From Phycisphaerae bacterium (GTDB lineage: Bacteria; Planctomycetota; Phycisphaerae; UBA1845), in NCBI GenBank assembly GCA_022072505.1, contig JAJVHU010000018.1, positions 1-64,000 on the forward strand: a DNA stretch of 64,000 nt, written 5' to 3'. The notes under the pieces were generated by a model that made no database searches, was not told the DNA's origin, and saw only the letters and a program-made list of their open reading frames with translations. Each line of letters opens with the position of its first letter. The stretch's first letter is position 1. The position numbers were made by a program, and so were the translations under genes. Below are positions 7,270 through 15,471 of the stretch, piece after piece.

Positions 7270-7310
7270 CGCGGTCGCCGGCATGTGATGTCGGCGACCG
7301 CGGTTTTTTT
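7270..7310 (+). terminator. strong intrinsic terminator after STN paralogue 2
   Basis: A perfect 11-bp stem (CGCGGTCGCCG / CGGCGACCGCG) with an 11-base loop is followed by seven T residues. Confidence 0.9.
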
Positions 7311-7350
7311 GGCTTGATTATCGCCGGGTGAGTCCGGGCAAGGGTTAGAG

Positions 7351-7387
7351 GAAGAACGCTTCCTGACGGGCGCGGCTCGGTTTTGAA
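7351..7387 (-). repeat. partial copy of the 81-bp MITE-like element
   Basis: The core GAACGCTTCCTGACGGGCGC plus GGCTCGGTTTTGAA matches the full elements at 25245 and 30738. The left terminal repeat is missing. It lies just past the 3' end of the PhoX-like gene. Confidence 0.7.
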
Positions 7388-7393
7388 GCACGA

Positions 7394-8887
7394 CTACGCT
7401 CTCCGCCAGGGTCCGGTGACGGCCAGCGTCAGCCCCGCCTGCTGAAGGTTGACGAAGAAGGTTCCGCCGTCGGGAGAGAAGCAGGCGCCGGCGAATTCCG
7501 ACTCGTCCTTCGCGTTTCGGGCGAATTTGTAAATCCCCCCCTGCGGCGTGACGCCGACGAGGAACTGCTCGCCGCTGCCGTCTTCACACACGATCAGGTC
7601 GCCCCAGGGCGCAAGGGTGAGGTTGTCGGCGTTGTCGATCAGCCCGGCGTCGTTCGGCTCGATGAAAAGCTCGAGCAGGCCCGGCGCTTCCGCCTCGACC
7701 ACCGCGCCTTCCGCGGGGCTGGGCGTGTACCGCCAGATCTGCCCCCGCTGATTGCGTCCGCCCGTCGTACACGCGAAGTACACGCAGTCGCGGCCGTACC
7801 ACATGCCTTCCGCACGCGAGAAGCGCGCGGCCCCGGCCTCGAACGCCCTCAGACGCAGGTCGTCCTTCGGCGCTTCCACGTCGTCAAGATCGATCCACCT
7901 TGTCCGGAATGCCGTCCCGACCGCGATTGCGCCTTCCTCCTCCCAGTTCTTCGTATCCAGCTTCGGCTTGTCGATGACGCCCAGCGCCTGCAACCGCCCG
8001 CCCTCCGCGAGCACGCCGCGGCGCTTCGGCAGGAAGCGGTAGATGCAGCCGTCGTTGACGTCTTCGGTCTGGTAGACGACGCCGGTGCGCGGATCGACCG
8101 CAACGGCTTCGCGCCGGAAGCGCCCCATCTCCCGCAGGGGCGTCGGGCGGGCGATGGCGCCGTCGCCGGTCGCCGGAACCTCGAAGGCGTACCCGTGCGG
8201 TTTCTCGACCCAGGTCGAGTTGTCGGGGGCGATCATCGTCTCCTCGCAGGTGATCCAGGTGTTCCACGGCGTCGGTCCGCCGGCGCAGTTGTTCACCGTC
8301 CCCGCAAGGCTGAGATACTCACGCAGCACCTTGCCGTCGCGCGGGTCAAAAAGGATCGTCGACGTGCCGCCCAGACCGGGCGTCGCGCCGTGTCCGAAGT
8401 CGTAGAACGCGGAACGATCCAGCCGCCCCAGCAGTTCATTCCGCCGACCGAACGCCCCGAACTTGAACCAGTCCGGACCGATCTCATGATTCCGCACAAG
8501 AACGACCTGACCTTCCCCCGCGGGGAACGCGGCCATCCCGTCCGCGTAGCCCGGCACGAGCAAACCGTCGCTCATGCGATCGCCCGCGCGGGAGAGGATG
8601 CGGTAGGAAAAACCGCTCGGCAGGTCGATGATCTTCCGTGGGTCGCTGACCAGCGGTCCGTATCCGAGGGGGATGTCCGCAGCTCCCGGAACCTGCCAGC
8701 TCCGGGCCTCGAGCATCTTCCGCAAACCTGAAAAACCCAGCGCCGTCGCCGCCGCCGTGCGAAGGAAATGCCGACGGGAAAAGGGCGATGCCGCCGTTTC
8801 AGAGTTTGTCGCCGCACGATCGTTCCGGAACACAAGTCCTGCTCCCGCGGCGATCAAAACAGACTCCCCCGGGTTGCCACGAGACAT
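7394..8887 (-). CDS. PhoX-like (DUF839) phosphatase, Tat-exported
   Basis: A protein of up to 497 residues with the PhoX/DUF839 pattern: VLVRNHEIGPDW, a GGTSTILFD strand, LAGTVNNCAGGPTPWNTWITCEET and PRTGVVYQTEDV. PhoX enzymes are calcium/iron alkaline phosphatases outside the membrane. A twin-arginine signal is plain at about residues 38-55 (SRRHFLRTAAATALGF), so it should travel by the Tat system; two TatA genes lie at 19.2-19.6 kb. The first 36 residues are an unusually long n-region. A GTG at 8833, preceded by AGGACTT, would shorten the protein by 18 residues and is an equally good start. The exact substrate is uncertain; other DUF839 proteins are called phosphatases by homology only. Confidence 0.83.
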   Translation of the reverse strand: MSRGNPGESVLIAAGAGLVFRNDRAATNSETAASPFSRRHFLRTAAATALGFSGLRKMLEARSWQVPGAADIPLGYGPLVSDPRKIIDLPSGFSYRILSRAGDRMSDGLLVPGYADGMAAFPAGEGQVVLVRNHEIGPDWFKFGAFGRRNELLGRLDRSAFYDFGHGATPGLGGTSTILFDPRDGKVLREYLSLAGTVNNCAGGPTPWNTWITCEETMIAPDNSTWVEKPHGYAFEVPATGDGAIARPTPLREMGRFRREAVAVDPRTGVVYQTEDVNDGCIYRFLPKRRGVLAEGGRLQALGVIDKPKLDTKNWEEEGAIAVGTAFRTRWIDLDDVEAPKDDLRLRAFEAGAARFSRAEGMWYGRDCVYFACTTGGRNQRGQIWRYTPSPAEGAVVEAEAPGLLELFIEPNDAGLIDNADNLTLAPWGDLIVCEDGSGEQFLVGVTPQGGIYKFARNAKDESEFAGACFSPDGGTFFVNLQQAGLTLAVTGPWRRA

Positions 8888-8973
8888 GTTCCCGGATCGC
8901 GCGTAGACCCGCCGCGCCCGCCACGATCCCGCATCCGAACACGGGACGCAACTCCACCGGCGCCAGGTCGGAG

Positions 8974-9010
8974 TTGCAAACCGAGCCGCGCCCGTAAGGA
9001 AGCGTTCTCC
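8974..9010 (+). repeat. partial copy of the 81-bp MITE-like element
   Basis: TTGCAAACCGAGCCGCGCCC followed by GTAAGGAAGCGTTCTCC matches one half of the full elements. A copy of the second dispersed family abuts its end directly. Confidence 0.7.
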
Positions 9011-9170
9011 TGAGTCTCCATCTGACTCCGGTGCGCGGCATCTTGAAGGTCTTGAGGATAAACGACGCGGCGCGCCCTGACGCCCCGGAGGAGCCTCGGC
9101 GCGTGCCGCGCGAGGAGTATCCAGGAGTAGTTCCGCGATGCATCGCCGGGGGTGGGGGGCATCGGATCAT

Positions 9171-9268
9171 GAAGTCCCGGAGGGACAACGGCGCGACGGT
9201 GCGACGGATCGGTCAAGCGGCGGCGGGCTTGCGTCCTTGCGGGGCTTCTTGCGTCCCTCCGGGACTTC
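9171..9268. repeat. inverted repeat, REP-like
   Basis: GAAGTCCCGGAGGGA at 9171-9185 and its exact reverse complement at 9254-9268 flank 68 bases. Such paired palindromic units are typical of REP elements mobilised by RAYT-type transposases, but none is encoded here. Confidence 0.7.
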
Positions 9269-9392
9269 GTTTCTTTCGCGCGGGCTTCCCAGCACTGGCG
9301 TGCTGGACTGTTTTCCAGCGCCCCTGCCGGGGCTAAGACCGCCGGATGATCCTTCGGGGCACAACACATTCCGCCGACTCTTCCCCGCAGGT

Positions 9393-9461
9393 TCACGCCA
9401 AATCATAAGTTCATGCGATTCCAACACCCGCAACCGGAGCCGGATGGAGGCTCGGGTCGGG
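9393..9461 (+). repeat. 69-bp direct repeat, first copy
   Basis: It includes AAATCATAAGTTCATGCGAT and GGAGCCGGATGGAGGCTC. The second copy is at 9543-9611, exactly 150 bases on, with about four differences. Confidence 0.85.
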
Positions 9462-9542
9462 GCAAAACGTTTCCCGCCGATATCACCGCAGGATCATGAG
9501 GGATCGTAGAATCGCGCGGGATCGCAGGATCGCGCCGCGGGG

Positions 9543-9611
9543 TCATGCCAAATCATAAGTTCATGCGATTTCAACACCCCCAACCGGAGCCGGATGGAGG
9601 CTCAGGTCGGG
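9543..9611 (+). repeat. 69-bp direct repeat, second copy
   Basis: This is the partner of 9393-9461. The repeat carries no start or stop pattern suggesting coding. Confidence 0.85.
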
Positions 9612-9722
9612 CCTTTCACGCGGGTCTTGAAACAGCGTGATCATCGTGCGCGCGGCGTTCGCACTGCATCGGCAGCAGCGGCTGCGTACGCTCCAGCGCC
9701 TGCACCTGCGAATTCTCATCAC

Positions 9723-9765
9723 CTGAGTCTCCACTTGACTCCGGTGCGCCGCGGCGCGCGGCGTT
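9723..9765 (+). repeat. dispersed element with ACTCCGGTGCGC core and adjoining palindrome
   Basis: The element reads CTGAGTCTCCACTTGACTCC, then GGTGCGCCGCGGCGCGCGGC. The same roughly 40-bp arrangement occurs inverted at about 22452-22492, a shorter copy is at 9010-9036, and a degenerate one lies near 22121. Confidence 0.75.
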
Positions 9766-9827
9766 CGCCGACCCACCTTGACCCGGCCCCCCATCCTCCA
9801 CGCGCCGCTTCGCCCCCTCGAACCCCG

Positions 9828-10964
9828 TCAATCCAGCCACTGCTTCCGATCCGCCAGCTTCATCGGCACGTACTCCTCGGTGAGGTACGTCAGCCGCTTG
9901 TTGATCATCGCCTCGACCTCCATCTTGAAACCGTTGGCGATCATCCTGCGGATTTCCTTCTCCCACGGTTTTTTCCCCGCGAACCAGGGGTATTCCATGA
10001 TCTGCTTCGCCCGCTTCACGTCGTTGGCGTCCAGCTCCAGCTTCACGTCGTCCGACAGTCCGCAGCGCTCGTAGTCGAAGCTGGAGACGCCGAGGAACTT
10101 CGCCTCGGGCACGGCCATCCGCTTCGACTCGTAGGCGAGATTGATCGACCCCTGCTTGATGACGGAGTAGATGTAATACCCCCAGGGGTCGTTATCGAGC
10201 AGGACGTACACGGGGAGCTTCAGTTCATGGTGCATCCGGAACAGGAGCCGCCGCATCCCGCGCGCCGGCTGACCGCCGCCGTGCGAGACGATGCAGCGGT
10301 GCTTCTCCCAGAAGCGATCCTCGTGGAAGCGCCGCCAGACGGTGTCCTTTTCGACGTGGAGGATGAACTTCGCGTCGCACTTTCTGAACTGCACGACGTC
10401 CGGCTCGACGATGCTGGGCACGGCGTAGCCCGCGCTGCCCATTCTGGCGCAGTCGAGCGTGTTGCCGTCGTCGACCAGCGTGATCGGTCCGACGAGGTTG
10501 CCGCGGTTGCTGGCGAAGATGTGCAGTTCCTCGCGCAGGGCGTTGATCGCCACTTCGAGGTCTTCGAGGATCGGATCGGATTCGGACTGGTCGTCAAACG
10601 TCTTCTCGCTCGTGCCGCGGATGGTGTGCTTCGCCATGTAGTAGATCTGGCGGATGCTGGCGGTCTTGTCGGCGTCGATCAGATCCTTGCACTTGCTGGC
10701 CACGAGCATCGTCTGCATGAAGCGCTTCGCCTGCCCGTAGTTGAAGAAGTTGCGCTGCTGCTTGTTGCCGCCCATCTCGATGGTGCGCGACTTCTCGTTG
10801 AACGCGACGTTCGACAGCGCCCGGATCGGGATGTCGATCGACGGATCGTGCTGCCGCATCGCCGTGTCGGCCACCGTGCGGGCGAGTTTTTCCAGCTTTT
10901 CTCCGGCGTCCCTGCCCCGGCGCGTCCCCGTCGGCGCGGCGCGCCCTGGATTCTTCCCGGCCAT
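9828..10964 (-). CDS. top6A: DNA topoisomerase VI subunit A (Spo11-like)
   Basis: A 378-residue protein, the usual length for Top6A. The N-terminal winged-helix part has the catalytic tyrosine in IRQIYYMAKH (Tyr108 or Tyr109). The TOPRIM domain follows with FILHVEKD (Glu205) and LLDNDPWG (Asp257 and Asp259), then YIYSVIKQGSINLAYESKR. All metal and cleavage residues are intact, so the subunit looks functional. The ATG at 10964 is preceded by GGGGAGGGAC, so the longer upstream frame is rejected. Topoisomerase VI normally needs the ATPase subunit B encoded next door. Here the upstream neighbour is a divergent glycosidase and downstream is 940 bp of repeats, so no Top6B is adjacent. It could work with a distant B subunit or alone as a Spo11-type cleaving protein. 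Confidence 0.92.
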   Translation of the reverse strand: MAGKNPGRAAPTGTRRGRDAGEKLEKLARTVADTAMRQHDPSIDIPIRALSNVAFNEKSRTIEMGGNKQQRNFFNYGQAKRFMQTMLVASKCKDLIDADKTASIRQIYYMAKHTIRGTSEKTFDDQSESDPILEDLEVAINALREELHIFASNRGNLVGPITLVDDGNTLDCARMGSAGYAVPSIVEPDVVQFRKCDAKFILHVEKDTVWRRFHEDRFWEKHRCIVSHGGGQPARGMRRLLFRMHHELKLPVYVLLDNDPWGYYIYSVIKQGSINLAYESKRMAVPEAKFLGVSSFDYERCGLSDDVKLELDANDVKRAKQIMEYPWFAGKKPWEKEIRRMIANGFKMEVEAMINKRLTYLTEEYVPMKLADRKQWLD

Positions 10965-11105
10965 CCCTGTCCCTCCCCGTCCCGCGCTTGCGGTCGCGGG
11001 CGCTTTGTCGTCTACTGGAACGATCCTCGCGGACGGCGCGTCGGCCGCCCGCCGGCGAACCGGGGCGCGGCGTCGCACACGCGAGGCAATCTCGGGGATG
11101 TCGCC

Positions 11106-13598
11106 GTGACGGTCAAGGTTCTCCTCATGACGTGGATGATGATTTCTACCGGCGTCCGCGCCGAGGTTTTGCAGGATCCGGTTCGCACGCCGGCTTCCCC
11201 GCCGCCGGTCGCCCCCCGCGACCCGCTTGCCCCCGCCGCCTTCATCAAACTGCCGATCGGCGCCGTCACGCCGAAGGGCTGGCTGAGCACCCAGCTCGAA
11301 CTCCAGCGCGACGGTTTCATCGGACGCCTCGACGAGCTGTCCCGCTTCATCCGCCTCGACAGCGGCTGGCTTCAACCCGACAGCGAAGGCTGGGAGGAGG
11401 CGCCGTACTGGCTGAAGGGCTACGTGGACACCGCCTGCGTCCTGAAAGACCCGGACATGATGGCCGAGGCCCGGCGCTGGATCGACGCCTGCCTCGACAG
11501 CCAGCAGGAGGACGGCTACTTCGGGCCGCGGTCATTGAAGCGCGGCCGCGACTGGTGGTCTCACATGGTCGTGCTCTACGTTTTCCGCAGCTTTCACGAA
11601 ACCACGGGCGACGAGCGGATCATCCCCGCGATGCTGCGGTTCTTTCGCTTCCTCGAACAACGACCCGAGGAAGACCTTATCCCCTACAAGTGGGGCGAAG
11701 GTCCGTACCGCAAGGAGTGGTGGCAGAGCGTCCGCAGCGGCGACCTGATGCAATCGCTCTACTGGACGTACAACCGCACGGGCGAGGCGTGGCTGCTGGA
11801 TCTGGCCCGTCGCGTGCATGAGCGCTCCGCGGACTGGGTGGGCGGCATCCCGACGTGGCACGGCGTCAATATCTGCCAGGGATTTCGTGAACCCGCCGTG
11901 TTCTTCCAGCAATCGAAGGACGCCGCGCACCTTCAGGCGACCTACCGCAATTACGCGACGGTCTGGGGCGAGTACGGACAGGTTCCCGGCGGCATGTTCG
12001 GCGCGGACGAGAACTGCCGGAAGGGTTTCACCGGCCCGCGACAGGCCGCGGAAACCTGCTCGATGGTCGAGTTCATGAACTCCTGCCAGGAGATCATCAA
12101 GATTGACGGTCTGTCCGTCTGGGGTGATCGCTGCGAGGACGTCGCATTCAACTCGCTGCCCGCCAGCATGACCGCCGACCTGCGCGGTCTGCACTACCTC
12201 ACCGCGCCGAACCTGGTGCAGCTCGATCGGCACAACAAGGCCCCGGGCATCGAGAACGGCGGCGAAATGCTCTCCTTCAACCCGTGGAGCTACCGCTGCT
12301 GCCAGCACAACGCCGGACAGGGCTGGCCGTATTTCGCCGAGCACCTCTGGATGATGACCCCGGAGGGAGGGCTGGCGTTCGTGTTGTTCGCGCCGTGCGA
12401 AGTGACCGCGCGCGTCGGCGAAGGAGCGATGAGCGGCGGCGGGGCTGTCGCCACGGTGCTCGTCGAAACCGAGTACCCCTTCGATGAGAACGTCTCCCTG
12501 CGCGTGCGTCTGTCGAAGCCCGCGACCTTCCCCCTGCTGCTGCGGAAACCGGACTGGTGCGATCGACCCGGCGTCGCCGTCAACGGCGCGGAGATGACGC
12601 CGAGCGCGACGAAGGGCGGATTCCTGCGCATCGAGCGGGAGTGGCGCGACGGCGACGTCGTGCGCGTCGGATTCCCGATGGAAGTCGCCGTCCGCCGCTG
12701 GGACGCCCACGGCGGATGCGTCTCCGTGCATCGCGGACCGCTGACCTACTCCTTGCGCATCGAGGAGGAGTGGCGCGCCTACGCGGGCACGCCCCGCTGG
12801 CCGGCTTACGAGGTTTTCCCGAAAACGCCTTGGAATTACGGTCTGATGCTTGACGCCGACACCCCTGCGTCTTCGATCACCGTCGTGCGCCGCACCGGGT
12901 TGCTGCCGCGTCAGCCGTTTGTGCCTGACGGCTCGCCGGTCATCCTCGAAGCAAAGGCTCGACGCATCCCGGAGTGGACGCTCGACCGCCGCGGACTCAT
13001 CACCGAAGTGCAGCCCAGCCCCGCGAAAGTCGCCCCCGGCGAACCGGAGACCGTAACGCTCGTGCCGATGGGCGGGGCGCGTCTCCGCATCTCGGCGTTC
13101 CCCACCGTCACCACCGATTCCGCCGGACACGTCTGGAAAGCGCCGCCGCCCTCGCGGCACACGGCCTCGTTCGAGTCGCCGTATGACGACATCGCCGCGG
13201 TCTCCGACGGCCGCGTGCCGACGAACTCGAATGATCATGACGTCCCGCGCTTCACCTTCTGGGACCACAAAGGCACGACGGAGTGGATCACCTACGATTT
13301 CGAGGCGATCCGCCGCGTGTCCGCCACGCGCGTGTACTGGTTCGATGACGAACCGAAAGGCGGCGGCTGCCGCGTCCCGGCGGCGTGGGAGCTGCAATAC
13401 AAAAAGGGCGATGACTGGCTGCCCGTCGAGTTGACCGGGGGATCAACCTACACGGTCGAGAAAGACCGGTTCTGCGACGTGACGTTCACCGACGTGGAGA
13501 CCCCGGCCCTGCGCCTCCTGATCCGCCTCCAGCCCGGCTTCTCCGCCGGCGTGCTGGAGTGGGAAATCGCCGGCGACCGCATCCCGGCGCCGAAGTAA
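11106..13598 (+). CDS. GH127-like (DUF1680) glycoside hydrolase, secreted
   Basis: About 830 residues. The GTG at 11106 gives a convincing signal peptide (TVKVLLMTWMMISTGVRA); an ATG at 11127 is the alternative. After a proline-rich stretch comes the GH127/DUF1680 (alpha/alpha)6-barrel from about residue 40 to 560: TPKGWLSTQLELQRDGFIGR, WEEAPYWLKGYVDTACVL, EDGYFGP, and late WSYRCCQHNAGQGW, where the paired cysteines match the zinc/nucleophile cysteines of beta-L-arabinofuranosidases. A C-terminal region (about 690-830) looks like a beta-sandwich of F5/8 type. Family members remove arabinofuranose or other sugars from plant-type glycans. The gene points away from Top6A with a shared spacer of about 140 bp and has no partner genes nearby. 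Confidence 0.85.
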   Translation: MTVKVLLMTWMMISTGVRAEVLQDPVRTPASPPPVAPRDPLAPAAFIKLPIGAVTPKGWLSTQLELQRDGFIGRLDELSRFIRLDSGWLQPDSEGWEEAPYWLKGYVDTACVLKDPDMMAEARRWIDACLDSQQEDGYFGPRSLKRGRDWWSHMVVLYVFRSFHETTGDERIIPAMLRFFRFLEQRPEEDLIPYKWGEGPYRKEWWQSVRSGDLMQSLYWTYNRTGEAWLLDLARRVHERSADWVGGIPTWHGVNICQGFREPAVFFQQSKDAAHLQATYRNYATVWGEYGQVPGGMFGADENCRKGFTGPRQAAETCSMVEFMNSCQEIIKIDGLSVWGDRCEDVAFNSLPASMTADLRGLHYLTAPNLVQLDRHNKAPGIENGGEMLSFNPWSYRCCQHNAGQGWPYFAEHLWMMTPEGGLAFVLFAPCEVTARVGEGAMSGGGAVATVLVETEYPFDENVSLRVRLSKPATFPLLLRKPDWCDRPGVAVNGAEMTPSATKGGFLRIEREWRDGDVVRVGFPMEVAVRRWDAHGGCVSVHRGPLTYSLRIEEEWRAYAGTPRWPAYEVFPKTPWNYGLMLDADTPASSITVVRRTGLLPRQPFVPDGSPVILEAKARRIPEWTLDRRGLITEVQPSPAKVAPGEPETVTLVPMGGARLRISAFPTVTTDSAGHVWKAPPPSRHTASFESPYDDIAAVSDGRVPTNSNDHDVPRFTFWDHKGTTEWITYDFEAIRRVSATRVYWFDDEPKGGGCRVPAAWELQYKKGDDWLPVELTGGSTYTVEKDRFCDVTFTDVETPALRLLIRLQPGFSAGVLEWEIAGDRIPAPK

Positions 13599-13824
13599 GG
13601 ACGGGGAGAGGTGCGTCGAACGACCTTACCCTCGAATATGCAAATCAAACCGAGCGTCCACCCGGAACGTACACTGATTTCCTGAGTTGTCCTTTCATTG
13701 CAAAAATTCGGATCGCGGACGACCGACCCGCTCGGGCGGGGCCGATCTCCGCGCTCCGATCCCAAGGATCGGCTGACTCACCGCACCTGCCCTTTCTCTG
13801 GAACATAAGAAGGCCCTTTTGAAC

Positions 13825-15189
13825 TCATCGATCCCGGTCGTCGGCGTCGCCGCTCTTGACGGACATCCTGTCCTCCAACCATCGGATTCCGGTGCGGATG
13901 CGGCCGAAGACGTCGCCGTGCCAACCGTGTCCGCCCTCGTATTGGATGAACTCAGCCTGACCGCCGCCGCTCGACACCGTGCGCACCGCCTCCTCCGCGA
14001 AGCGCATCGGGATGAAGTCCGTCGGGGAGTGCATCACGTAAACCGCCCGGTCTTTCACGTGCAGGTCGGGCATCTGCGCCGGCTTGAAGACGGACATCGC
14101 CACGAAGGCTCCCGTCAGCGGCGTCTGCGCGCGCAGCGCCGCGGCGTACACGGGCGGACCGCCGCTTGACCAGCCCAGCGCGAAGACATACCTCGCGTCG
14201 ATCGGCACGCGCTTCTTCACGTCGCGGACGACCGCCTCGATGAATCCCTCGGTCGTGAACGTCATGCCCTGCCGGGCAAGCCCCTTCGTCGGCCAGACCA
14301 CCGACTCCTTCTGCGGCGCCGTCCCCTGCGGGGCAACGAGCTGCGCGACGAGGTAGCCTTCGGGCAACGCCTGTCGCGCGAGGTCGCCCACGAAGGGCGC
14401 GAAGTCCGCGCCGCCGTCGCCTCCCGGCAGCACCAGCAGCAGTCGATATCCGTCCTTCGGCGGAACGGCCGGACCGCCGCCCCGATGCAACAGGTAACGC
14501 TGCTCCGAGCGGCCTTCCGCGCGCAAGTCCTCGAACGTCGCCGCCTTGTCGGACGAAACCGGCGTCGTCCCCGCGGCGCCGGACTTCCCGGCCTGCGCGG
14601 ATGCCGCCGTCCAGGTCGCCTCCACGTCGTCGAACCAGATCGTGCCCGGTCCGTAAATCTGGAGCGCGACGCGGACGCGCTGCGTTCCTTCAGGGATGCT
14701 GACCTCGCCGGAATACGCGCGCCAGTCGTGCGTGACCGGCGGATCCTGCGGTCCTTCCGCGCCGATGTAGGCCGCCCACTGATGCGACCACGCGTCACCC
14801 GGACCGAGGAACTGGACGTCGATCACGGCCTTCGTCAAAGCGTCGGCTTTCACGTGCGCCCGGACGCGCAGCCCCCGCGCCCCGCCGTCATGCCGCATCT
14901 CCTGATACCACTCCGTCGGCGGAATGTAGCGCTCGACGGTTTTTCGCAACCGAAGGCTTGAACCTCCTTTGTGCCCGGTCCCGCGATCCCAGGCGAACTC
15001 GACGCCCGGAACGGTCATGCCTCGCTGCCACGCCTGCGGGTCCGACTCGCCCTCCTCAGCGCCCGCGTTGGCCAGCAGATTGCCCCCGCCCGTCGCCGGG
15101 GCTTGCGGAAGCGCGGCCGATGCGGACAGGACGGGCGCGATCAGAACAAGCACAAATCCCGCACATGCACGAAACGTCGCGGTCATCAT
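13825..15189 (-). CDS. secreted alpha/beta hydrolase with N-terminal carbohydrate-binding-like domain
   Basis: A 454-residue exported protein. A signal peptide covers about 1-26 (ACAGFVLVLIAPVLSASA) and an AGGAG site precedes the ATG at 15189. Residues 35-190 form a jelly-roll resembling a CBM4/9 type domain: NLLANAGAEEGESDPQAW, then IWFDDVEATW. From about 245 an alpha/beta hydrolase of the polyhydroxybutyrate depolymerase/feruloyl-esterase type follows, with LLLVLPGGDGGADF (oxyanion region), GWSSGGPP (nucleophile Ser), HSPTDFIPMRFA (Asp) and GGHGWHG (His). The full triad is present. Likely an extracellular esterase acting on a polymer; the substrate is unknown. It is transcribed away from the FlgI-domain lipoprotein gene. 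Confidence 0.82.
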   Translation of the reverse strand: MMTATFRACAGFVLVLIAPVLSASAALPQAPATGGGNLLANAGAEEGESDPQAWQRGMTVPGVEFAWDRGTGHKGGSSLRLRKTVERYIPPTEWYQEMRHDGGARGLRVRAHVKADALTKAVIDVQFLGPGDAWSHQWAAYIGAEGPQDPPVTHDWRAYSGEVSIPEGTQRVRVALQIYGPGTIWFDDVEATWTAASAQAGKSGAAGTTPVSSDKAATFEDLRAEGRSEQRYLLHRGGGPAVPPKDGYRLLLVLPGGDGGADFAPFVGDLARQALPEGYLVAQLVAPQGTAPQKESVVWPTKGLARQGMTFTTEGFIEAVVRDVKKRVPIDARYVFALGWSSGGPPVYAAALRAQTPLTGAFVAMSVFKPAQMPDLHVKDRAVYVMHSPTDFIPMRFAEEAVRTVSSGGGQAEFIQYEGGHGWHGDVFGRIRTGIRWLEDRMSVKSGDADDRDR

Positions 15190-15471
15190 CGCCGACTCCT
15201 GTATTTGCGAAACAACACGCCCTTTTTACGCCTTCGAACCGCACCGCGCCGCAATCCTTGACGGTTCGGGTTCCGAATTGTTAGAAATGCGTCGTTGTCG
15301 CCGCTTCAGGGCGGGGCAGCACGGGCTCGAACGACCGCATCGCAACATCCGGAAGAGATTCTCCCGGGCGAACCGAATATTGCGCTCGCCGCCGGATGCG
15401 CCGGCATCGTTCATACATCCCCGGTCAGGGTCGAAGTCGAGTCCGGCGGAATCACCAGCGGAAAAAACAAC

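Larger units (their letters stand above)
8888..9827. other. 940-bp non-coding region packed with repeats
   Basis: No gene is supported here. In order it holds a partial 81-bp-type element (8974-9010), a dispersed GAGTCTCCATCTGACTCC element (9010-9036), a 15-bp inverted repeat (9171-9185 with 9254-9268), the palindrome-like CAGCACTGGCGTGCTGG near 9291, a 69-bp direct repeat (9393-9461 and 9543-9611) and a second dispersed element (9723-9765). Confidence 0.75.

Noticed and set aside
9594..11105. Upstream extension of the GH127-like gene to 9594
   Set aside because: The extension runs antisense through the whole Top6A gene; the signal peptide begins at 11106 or 11127, so the long start is spurious.
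10965..11375. Upstream extension of Top6A to 11375
   Set aside because: The extra residues show no family similarity and overlap the glycosidase start; a good ribosome site precedes the ATG at 10964.
13599..13824. Possible small gene or terminator in the spacer between the GH127-like and hydrolase genes
   Set aside because: No frame with a recognisable motif and no clear hairpin with a T run was found.
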